From Linnemannia elongata (lineage: Eukaryota > Mortierellomycota > Mortierellomycetes > Mortierellales > Mortierellaceae), in the NCBI GenBank assembly GCA_036320915.1, contig JAXBDG010000001.1, positions 620,001-684,000 on the forward strand: a stretch of 64,000 bases of DNA, in the 5' to 3' direction. The notes under the pieces are model-generated. The model made no database searches and was not told the origin of the DNA. It saw nothing but the letters and a program-made list of their open reading frames with translations. The position numbers and the translations under genes are program-made. This document shows, piece after piece, positions 56,370 through 64,000 of the stretch. How positions within the stretch are numbered: position 1 is the stretch's first letter; the number at the start of each line of letters is the position of its first letter.

Positions 56370-58847
56370 ATGGACAACAACACACTCGACAGCAATGACC
56401 CGATGGTGGCCCTGATGACCAGAACCATCGGTCAGAGTCCCACCCAGCCACCACCGCCACCACCACAACAACAACAACTTCAATCCACCGCTCCTACAAG
56501 CGCATTGCCAACACCCACGCAGGCTTCCCCAGGCACAGGAACAGGAGGACCTGTGACAACCTCAGCAGTCGAGTTCCTGGACGCAGAAGCTGAGACAGCC
56601 CTTTTCCTCAATTCGATGCATTCCTCTGGTGGCAGCATCAACTCACTCCCGTCGTCCCCTCTTCCCTTGGCTTTACCTTGGTCGCCCTCTCAGGACATGA
56701 TTTGGACTGAGGATGAGATCCTGGCGGGTGGACTTGGGAATGGATCCCAGCAGAGTGTTGACATGACGTTGGCAGAAGACATTGGTGCAGAGATGGTTGA
56801 GATGGGGTTACCGGGATCAGGACAGGGGATGGATGACGAGAGAGGAGGAGGAGGAGGAGGAGGAGGGACGTTGATGGAAGAGGATGAGATCTTGCCGGTG
56901 GTTGTTGTTGAGACGGTTGTTGTGCCGGCGCAGCAGCCTGTTTCGCCAGTTGTCGGGTTTGGATTGGGCCAGCGGTTACAGCAGCAGCAACAGCAACAAC
57001 AACAACAACATCAACAACAGCAGCAACAGCAGGGTGGTGTTCGGTTTAATCCTGCACAGCAGAGCAATAGCAACAGTGGTGGGAGTATTAATAGCCTGAA
57101 CAGGATCAGGAGTTTTGGGAAGGTCGAGAGTCTGACGCCGAGGGCAAGTTCTACGGCAGCTTTCCTGGCAGCGGCGGCTCATAGGAATGGTACAGAGAAG
57201 AGTCGGCCACAACCATCACCGACAGCGGCTAGACCATTGGCTGATCAACAGGGAGCAGGAGCTGGAGTTGGAGCTGAGGTGGGAGGAAGTGGTGTTGCTC
57301 AACATGGAGCTACAATTGCTGCTGCTGCTGCAGAGGAAGAGAAGCTGGGCGATATGGAGATTGATGCACCTGAGGTGGCGTCGGCTACAACGACAGGCTC
57401 AGGAGCGGGATCGGGAGCGGGATCGGGATCGGCTCAGGATGTCCAATCCACAGGTCTTCGGGATAACCAAGATACCACACAGCCGTCATCATCATTGTTA
57501 TCACGACCGATCGCTACCTCGGTACTGGCGCCAGCTCTGGAGCTAACTAATACGGAGGCGCCTTTAGAGTCGATATCAGAAGCTCGTCCAGAAGCAGCGA
57601 TCGGACCTGGAGGCAAGGCATTGGCAGTAGCAGATACAGAGTCAATGGCGCAGCCGGTAGCAGCGAAAGCGGAGGGAACGGAATCGACAATAGTAGGACT
57701 TGCATCAGCAACAGAGCAGCCAGGGACAGAGCCGATGGCAATAGATTCGGCAGAGGGCGAGTCAGACAGGACAGAACCCACGACAGAGTCAATAGCGCTG
57801 GATCAGTCATCTGCGTCACAACTACCGGCGACAGCAGCGACAGATGTACCAGATCAACCCCTAACTACTGCAACGACAGCGTCATCACCATCATCATCAA
57901 CACCACCACCACCTTCAGCAACAAATCCTCCAAAAAGCCGACGACGCCCACCGGTACGCGTCCAACACCACCCAAGCTGGCATTTCGCTCCAGGTTCAGA
58001 TATCGCGTTCCTGTCAGAGATGAAAGGATCAGATGCAGATCTGAAGCGGTTTCGGAGAGAGCATGAGTGGTTGGAGGAACGAGTCCGGCGGCCGAAACGA
58101 GATCACGACTCGGATCTGTTGTTGGATAAGGCCCTTGGGTTGACGAGGATGGTTGTTGTCCCACCTTTGCTTGCTAAGGGGTATGGGGAGATCAAAGATG
58201 GTGAGGAGAAGAAGAAGGATAAGGATACGAAGGTTGAGGTGTCCAGGAGGGGATCTGTTGAGGCGCAGGACAGCAATGGCAAGGGTGGAGGCGAGGGTGA
58301 GAAAGGCGGGAAAGATACCACCACCAACCACAGTGTCACCGAGGCCATCAATACCAATATCAATACCAATATCAATACCCAAAGCAACAACAGGTACATC
58401 ACCCCAGTACGGCTGAGCACCGACTCTCGACTCGCATTCTCAATCCTCAAGACCAATCTCTCTGCAGAACTCGAGGAACAAAACCGTCTAGAAACAGACC
58501 AACGGATCCTGGAGCAAATCGTCGAGCGAACCGCTACAAAGCTCTCGACTACCGCACAGCTTCACTCACAGGCAGAAGAGCGATTGCGCGAGCTACAGGC
58601 AAGGCAACCAGACCAGGAGCGAGAGTTGGTAAAGTTGGAGAAGTTGGAGAGGGCGTGTATGGAGCTACGGGAACGACAGCGACAGCAGGCGGAGGAGGAG
58701 ATCCGTCAGTTGGAGGAGACGGTGAGGTTACTGAAGAGTCAGCAGGAGCTGAAGCGGAGGGAGGATGTGAGAAGGGCTGAGAGGCAGCGGTCTGAGATGG
58801 AGCGCATCGCTTCGGATGCATCTTCAGCTGCGGCGGCGGCGCATTAG
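56370..58847 (+). CDS. Low-complexity protein with C-terminal coiled coil, unknown function
   Basis: Single frame of 825 residues from MDNNTLDSNDPMVALM. The in-frame extension upstream is translated poly(T) (Phe run) and is rejected. Residues 1-530 are Gln-, Gly-, Ala- and Thr/Glu-rich and probably disordered. A more conserved-looking block (about 530-610) reads RRRPPVRVQHHPSWHFAPGS, DIAFLSEMKGSDADLKRF, REHEWLEERVRRPKRD and LLDKALGLTRMVVVPPLL. After another Lys/Gly/Asn-rich stretch with an NTNI repeat, residues about 680-815 form a heptad-rich coiled coil (LSAELEEQNRLETDQRILEQ onwards), ending SSAAAAAH. No membrane segment. Not recognised; could be a scaffold or transcriptional co-factor, but nothing proves it. 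Confidence 0.75.
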   Translation: MDNNTLDSNDPMVALMTRTIGQSPTQPPPPPPQQQQLQSTAPTSALPTPTQASPGTGTGGPVTTSAVEFLDAEAETALFLNSMHSSGGSINSLPSSPLPLALPWSPSQDMIWTEDEILAGGLGNGSQQSVDMTLAEDIGAEMVEMGLPGSGQGMDDERGGGGGGGGTLMEEDEILPVVVVETVVVPAQQPVSPVVGFGLGQRLQQQQQQQQQQHQQQQQQQGGVRFNPAQQSNSNSGGSINSLNRIRSFGKVESLTPRASSTAAFLAAAAHRNGTEKSRPQPSPTAARPLADQQGAGAGVGAEVGGSGVAQHGATIAAAAAEEEKLGDMEIDAPEVASATTTGSGAGSGAGSGSAQDVQSTGLRDNQDTTQPSSSLLSRPIATSVLAPALELTNTEAPLESISEARPEAAIGPGGKALAVADTESMAQPVAAKAEGTESTIVGLASATEQPGTEPMAIDSAEGESDRTEPTTESIALDQSSASQLPATAATDVPDQPLTTATTASSPSSSTPPPPSATNPPKSRRRPPVRVQHHPSWHFAPGSDIAFLSEMKGSDADLKRFRREHEWLEERVRRPKRDHDSDLLLDKALGLTRMVVVPPLLAKGYGEIKDGEEKKKDKDTKVEVSRRGSVEAQDSNGKGGGEGEKGGKDTTTNHSVTEAINTNINTNINTQSNNRYITPVRLSTDSRLAFSILKTNLSAELEEQNRLETDQRILEQIVERTATKLSTTAQLHSQAEERLRELQARQPDQERELVKLEKLERACMELRERQRQQAEEEIRQLEETVRLLKSQQELKRREDVRRAERQRSEMERIASDASSAAAAAH

Positions 58848-59127
58848 TGTTCACTTTTTTTTTTCTTGTGCATTTACACTTCTCCCGCGGAACGTTATTT
58901 AGAAAAATAAACAAGCGGCAGTGTATCTCAGCTGGTTTCTGTCTGCAGAGATGCAATCGTGGGATGGCATTTGTTTTATTATGAACTTTATGTTTGTCGT
59001 GGTGGTGTGTAAGTACTTTTTTTTTGACACTGAACTTGTCGCGAAGTAGGAATACATAAAAGGAATGCATATGAAAAGGGGAATAGATTACTATGTACTA
59101 TATACGCGCGTGAAGGGAAGGTGCGCT

Positions 59128-61227
59128 TTAGTTGTGGTAGGCGTTGTTGTTGTAATGGGGCTCAACATACTGAGGATTTTTGGGATAGTTCGCCGCAGGA
59201 TGTTGTTGCTCCTGGCCAGGAATCACCTGTGGGCCATGGGTTGAGACCTTGTTTACACCTGCTGTTCCAGCAACCGGTGGGACGATAGATGCAGGTGCCT
59301 CATACGCGAACGCAGTGGTGGCAGGGGTTTCGTAGGACGTCGAGTTGGAAGTCGTCATGGCGGGGGAGTAAGCTGTGGTGTTTGTGGTGGCGGAGGGGGA
59401 GGTCAGGCCGTAGGGGTTGGACTGTTCGGGCATGGGCATGGGTTCTTGCTGCTGATGAATTCCTGAAGTTGTCACGACGGGACTGAACGTGTGTTGTGCC
59501 TGCTGCTGCTGTTGTTGTTGCTGTTGTTGGTAGTATTCGTTAGGGGGGAAGGTTGGAGAGGGGACGGGCTGAGGGAGAGGGGCTGCAGTTGAGGCGGTAG
59601 GGTAGTAACCCTGGTGCTGCTGGTTAGGGTCGTAGGCGTTGGGGTCTGGGTAGCTACCTCCTCCTGCCTGGCCATAAAAGTTTGTCACAACTGGAGGTTG
59701 AGAGGTGTACTGCTGTTGCTGTTGTTGTTGAGGCACAACGGTTTGAGGCTGGTAATGGTTCTGCTGCTGCTGCTGTTGGTCTGAGTACTGCTGCTGGTAC
59801 GGGTTCTGCTGCTGTTGGAAATGGTTCTGCTGATCCGGGTGTTGCTGTTGGTATCCTGTCTGGGCCGGGGGTTGACTGTACTGATGCTGCAGAGGGACCG
59901 CAGGATGAGGAGGCTGAGAATGAGGAGGAGATTGATGATTATGAACAGCCTGCATTGCAGGAGGTGGTGGAACTTTGGTATGTTTCTTGTTTTTACGGCT
60001 ACGGTGCCAAAAGAACAGGGCAGCCCCAAGAACGACAACTCCTACACCTGCTCCAATTCCTGCGTAGAGACCCGTGTTACTGCTGCTTCCCTTGTCCGAG
60101 GAACCACTGTTGCTGTTGTTGCTTCCAGAGCCAGAGCCACCTGTCCCAGAGGGGATGGGGAAATATCCCCCGGTCGAGGTGGGAAGCCCGGTGAAGCCCG
60201 AGAACGTGTATCCTGTTCCAGGGCTACTACTTACTATATATATATATATTTTTTGAAACGAATAAAGTCGAAAGGGTCAGGATAGGGAGTAAGGTTGATT
60301 GGAAAGAGTCCAGGCCCAGTCTCATTCGGCCATTTTTGATACTGAAAATGTGTGAGCGTTTATGTCGCCTGTATGCAACATGAGATATCTTGTGCTGTTC
60401 ACCCAACACATTCGTTGGCTGTGTCCAAAACAAGCCTTGCATGCATCGCAGACCAGAAGAGCCAGAACACAACGTAAGGTAAGAAAAGGGTAGGGGCGGA
60501 AAACGTGCAGAGCAGACGAAAAAGGGAAGGAAGAGGAAGAGCACAAAGGGACCATGCCATTGCCAAGTGTGTGAGAGCAATTTCGAGGACCATAAGATAA
60601 CGTTCAAAGTCAACACCATCACCATCATCCGCAGCGAAGAAAAGCGAGAACAGAAAAAGTCCAAAAGAGCGGGTCGACCCTTATATCTCTATGCTACTTA
60701 CAAGCATTGCACGTGGCGGTGTAGTTGGCGACCGACATGATGGGCCCGGTAGTGGTGGGGAGACTGGTAACGCAAGGGTAGCATTTTGCTATAGAAAAGT
60801 GTAAAGTGAGAAGACGAGATATAATTTTAGTTTTTCGACTCTTTGGTGTGAAGCTAACAGTCAATTAGATTCGACGAGGAGACGGGGAACGCCGGACAGT
60901 AAAAGTATCCAGAGGGTTAAAGAGGATGAGAGAAAGGATAGGATGGATAGACATACTGTAGTAGGCGATAGCGGTTGAGGTGCAGATACACTTTTCTTGC
61001 TGGATAGTAGAAGACCTGTAAAGTTGGGAAGGAAGAGTGAGTATGAGGATAGAGATATAACAGGAAAAAAAAAAGTGCGGTTAAAAAAACGTTTGCGAAA
61101 AGTGTGTCAACTGTTTCGTTTATGTTAGTTTTGACCGAGGTTGAGGTTCTTACGGGTATTGGATGAGGCAGTTGTTGTAGAGGCCGTAGTAGTCCATACA
61201 GTCCGTAAGGACACAAGAAGCAGACAT
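59128..61227 (-). CDS. Eight-cysteine single-pass membrane protein with Gln-rich tail
   Basis: Exons 61227-61154, 61015-60957, 60788-60702 and 60233-59128 join in frame to 441 residues. The N-terminus, without a signal peptide (MSASCVLTDCMDYYG), holds eight cysteines at residues 5, 10, 20, 34, 36, 47, 50 and 71, reminiscent of but not matching the CFEM pattern. A Ser/Gly/Asn-rich stalk leads to a transmembrane segment (GIGAGVGVVVLGAALFFW, about residues 130-150), a basic stop-transfer (HRSRKNKKH) and a 280-residue Gln/Pro/Tyr-rich tail, probably cytoplasmic. This arrangement (short Cys module, stalk, reverse signal anchor, disordered tail) parallels Opy2 and Wsc/Mid2-type sensors. A wall or stress sensor role is inference. 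The last intron (468 bases) ends in a TA repeat. Confidence 0.78.
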
Positions 61228-62492
61228 GATGGAGAGTGGGTTGGAGGGCGAAGGAGTAGGGGAAAAGGAGCGTCGGTTGGGGTAGGAGTTGAGGGTTGAA
61301 GTGGAACAGGTCCCTGAGAAAATAGAACGTCAGATGCGAGATAAGCTCCAGGGAATGTGGGTCAAGGGTATATGGGAAAGGAGAGAAAGAGAAATAAGAT
61401 GATCGACGGGTGAAGAGAAGAGGAGAAGTAGAAGGGAGATAAAGACGATATGAATGGAGGGATGGCGGAGGAGTCTATGGCGAAGAGTGTAAAAAAAGAA
61501 AGAAAGAGAAAAGAGAGAAGAAAAAGAGAAAGAGAGAAAGAGAAAGGAGAGAAGTGAGGAGATAAAATAAGTCTATTGAAGGAAAATAAGGCTGAGAGCC
61601 TATTTTTATTTGGTTTTGCCACCATCACAAAGACACGAGGGCAAGACCACTTATTTTTGCTCTCTCAAGGGCAGGGATTCCGATTGAAGAAATGCACTTC
61701 TATGCGGCGCACAACAAATCATTAATCCACAACCATACTCACACGCGTGAATGGATGCGAGTACAGTAAAGAGCAAACGACAACAACATCCTTGAGGTCA
61801 ACAATGTACAAAGTCAAGGAGAGTGAGGAAAAAAGATTATGAGCAATCGAACTCAACAACAACAAACCGACCAGAAGGAAGTGAACATGAAAGTTCAAGC
61901 AGGCACAAACACACGAACAGGAATAGACATACTCTTCATGGATGGAATGAGATCATCCTCTTCTCCTCCTCTATGCTATTCCCCTGATAAGATGCATGGA
62001 AGGGAGCAAAGAGGAAAAAAAAACGTGTGAGTTGGGTGCGAGTGTCGTTTCCTGTTGTTTATTTGTTTCTTGTGCTTTGTTTTTGTTTCTGTGTTTGTTT
62101 GCGGTGGATGCAGGAGGCAGTATGCCCAGAGGGTCCAAACGGCTTCTTCGACTCTTGCAACCTCCTGACCATCTGTGCTTTCGTCCCTTGAACAGTCGAC
62201 CGCAGCGGCTGTGAAAGAGGAACAACGAGACAACAAGACAACAGGGAAGGGCGGTGCAACTAGATCCATTGGAACCCACAACAGTTACTAAAAGTTGAAA
62301 AAAAAGGATGGATCTTCGACTCTGAGCCCAGATTCATCACCGCCCCTTTTTGCTGCCCTCTTGGGATTGGGTTGCTATCAACAGGAAGCCCCTTAACCAT
62401 ATTGGACACAAACAAAAAAAAAAGGCGCCTCGACCCGTAATGGAGGCCCATCAACAACGAACTCTTCATTACTCGTCTCGTGGATGTTGACA
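61228..62492. other. Divergent intergenic region
   Basis: 1.27 kb between the eight-cysteine protein and the RNA methyltransferase gene. A purine-rich GAAA/GAGA zone at about 61370-61560 is probably the leader of the minus-strand gene. No gene recognised. Confidence 0.45.
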
Positions 62493-64000
62493 ATGACCAC
62501 GCACAATTACCACCAGCCGCAACGTCAAACAATAGAGATATTCTTGTCTGTACCCGGAGGATTGGAGGACGTGGCGGTGCGCAGGCTTCCCTCTCTACTC
62601 CTCGATAGCGCCACACACATCCACTATCAGATCGGGTCAGGATATCTCACCCTTCGCTTTGGAGCCCACTCCAGTGATGACAGCAACAATAACAATAACG
62701 GTCATACCGGCGGCAGTGGTAATACCGTTGGCGGTGAAGACGCTACGGAATCTCGATCGAGCCCTTCCTCTTCCTTCAAGTACCGGAGAAACAACACGGA
62801 ATCGATATCAAAAGTCATTGCCGATCTGATCGAGCACCCGCCACTGTGCATATTCGCAGCTTATGTCTCCATCGGCGAGATCAGCATACCTCGGACACTT
62901 CTCTTTGATGCGCCACCCAAGGAACTTCTCGACTATTGCATGAACGGATTCAAGAGCCTTGCAACACCACCACCAGCAACCACCCAGCACGGATCTTCAT
63001 CGCCGTTGGATCCGCAGAAGATAGGAAACGACGAGGCACTAGAGGCAACAGTAACCAACGATGATGACGATCTCGGACTGCGGTGGTGGCAGGGTCTTTC
63101 GGTGCTTCAATTCGCACCGTCAACTTTATCCGAGAGCCTCGCATCTTTCCTCCCACAAGTGACACCACTTATTAATTCGGCAGAGATACACAAAAGCAGT
63201 CGTAACGCCAACAGCACGGAAGCTACTTTACCTGTTCGGTATCGGGCTTCGTTCGATCGTGGAGATGTTCAGCACAAAGGCGTTCGTTCCCAGGACCTCG
63301 CAGCGGCACTTGGCGGACTGACGGGCGACACCTTTCCTTCTTGGAAGGTTAACCTGAAGGAGTTCGATGTTGAGGTCATGGGAAGGTGGATCCAGGACGA
63401 GCTGGAAGAGGTCCAATACAAGCCCAAACTCCCAGCGGATCGACACATTTCTGTCAGAAGTGAAGAGGAGGAGGGCGATACAGAGTTTTCGAATAAGCGG
63501 CCTCGGACCGAAAAAGCATCTCAGCAACAAGGAGCGGAAAGCAGAGGGGAGTTTGTCAAGATGCAGGTTGGGATGACACTTCCGTTAGCGCTTTCGACAT
63601 GCCCTTATCGGTTTCGACCACTGGACGGTCGGACGTCACTCAGGATCGAGATTGCATACTCTCTGTTGGCGTTGGCGAATCCCAAGCCAGGGGAGGTGGT
63701 AGTGGATACTTGCTCGGGTGTAGGCACGTTCCCCATTGTCGGAGCTGTGCACTATCCGGAGAGCTGGTTTATAGGGTTGGAGGTCTTGCCATATAATGTT
63801 GAGAGGGCAGCCCAGAACGCAAAGGAGATGATCGAGAAGGTTGACCGACACCACGAGCAGGAGCGAGCAGCAGCCGAGTGTGAAGCTAGAACTTCGACAG
63901 GGACCATCGTTCGTTCTTATAATACCCGTCACCCTAGCCTGATTGTTGGAGACGCTGGAGCTGTCTGTTGGAGATCTGGAGCTGTGGATCTTATCATAAG
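62493..64000 (+). CDS. THUMP-type RNA (guanine-N2) methyltransferase (5' part, cut by window end)
   Basis: Open for 502 codons to the window edge with no intron. The start at 62493 gives MTTHNYHQPQRQTIEIFLSV followed by PGGLEDVA, the usual entry of THUMP-domain proteins. The THUMP-like part extends to about residue 300 (VRYRASFDRGDVQHKG, WKVNLKEFDVEVMGRW) with Asn/Gly- and Asp-rich insertions. The Rossmann methyltransferase domain begins at RPLDGRTSLRIEIAYSLLAL with the SAM loop VVVDTCSGVGTFPIVGA and strand-2 segment FIGLEVLPYNVERAAQNA. The sequence stops at AVDLII, just before the catalytic N/D-PPF-type motif. Related enzymes (THUMPD2/THUMPD3, archaeal Trm14) make m2G in tRNA or snRNA; which substrate applies here cannot be told. 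Confidence 0.88.
   Translation, partial: MTTHNYHQPQRQTIEIFLSVPGGLEDVAVRRLPSLLLDSATHIHYQIGSGYLTLRFGAHSSDDSNNNNNGHTGGSGNTVGGEDATESRSSPSSSFKYRRNNTESISKVIADLIEHPPLCIFAAYVSIGEISIPRTLLFDAPPKELLDYCMNGFKSLATPPPATTQHGSSSPLDPQKIGNDEALEATVTNDDDDLGLRWWQGLSVLQFAPSTLSESLASFLPQVTPLINSAEIHKSSRNANSTEATLPVRYRASFDRGDVQHKGVRSQDLAAALGGLTGDTFPSWKVNLKEFDVEVMGRWIQDELEEVQYKPKLPADRHISVRSEEEEGDTEFSNKRPRTEKASQQQGAESRGEFVKMQVGMTLPLALSTCPYRFRPLDGRTSLRIEIAYSLLALANPKPGEVVVDTCSGVGTFPIVGAVHYPESWFIGLEVLPYNVERAAQNAKEMIEKVDRHHEQERAAAECEARTSTGTIVRSYNTRHPSLIVGDAGAVCWRSGAVDLII

Overview
The window is nuclear DNA from a filamentous fungus. The evidence is short GT-AG introns with GTAAGT/GTATGT donors, a Zn2Cys6 transcription factor, an Opy2-type membrane anchor, a chitin-binding GPI-type protein, expansin-like and F-box-like proteins, and low-complexity Q/S/T/H-rich proteins. 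The style (moderately gene-dense, long homopolymer-rich spacers, polyQ regulators, UPF0303 and hexose-6-phosphate mutarotase genes) suggests an early-diverging lineage such as Mortierellomycota/Mucoromycota. That placement is an inference; no rRNA or marker comparison was possible.

Region 1-8.8 kb is compact. It holds the 5' part of dolichol-phosphate mannosyltransferase (DPM1), the tRNA m1A58 methyltransferase catalytic subunit (TRM61), a divergent RNase P/MRP subunit of the Rpr2/Rpp21 type, cytosolic asparaginyl-tRNA synthetase, and an acidic/His-rich orphan. Region 8.9-18.3 kb carries a 1029-residue single-pass membrane orphan, an Opy2-like HOG-pathway membrane anchor, a doubtful small gene, and a secreted protein with two double-psi-beta-barrel (expansin-like) units. 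From 18.3 to 24.6 kb I see no gene. An F-box-like protein with paired CxxC motifs follows.

Region 27-34 kb is accessory. It holds a decayed tRNA-Ser copy, a complete pogo/Tigger-like (DDE_1) transposon with perfect 86-bp terminal inverted repeats and TA target duplication, an orphan gene next to it, the C-terminal remnant of what looks like a non-LTR retrotransposon, and an intact tRNA-Ser(CGA) gene. From 34 to 38 kb nothing convincing is seen.

Region 38-47.7 kb has a bHLH transcription factor, a UPF0303 protein, a hevein-domain GPI-type protein, glucose-6-phosphate 1-epimerase and a ten-exon DNA primase small subunit (PRI1). From 47.7 to 52.3 kb is another spacer. Region 52.3-64 kb has a Zn2Cys6 regulator with a polyglutamine tail, a coiled-coil orphan, an eight-cysteine membrane protein without a signal peptide, and the 5' part of a THUMP-type RNA methyltransferase cut by the window end.

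Functionally, four protein genes (TRM61, Rpr2-like, AsnRS, THUMP methyltransferase) and one tRNA gene concern tRNA biogenesis. A second group (Opy2-like, eight-cysteine protein, chitin-binding protein, expansin-like protein) concerns the cell surface. Exon boundaries were derived by hand from splice signals and frame; every junction given preserves the reading frame.
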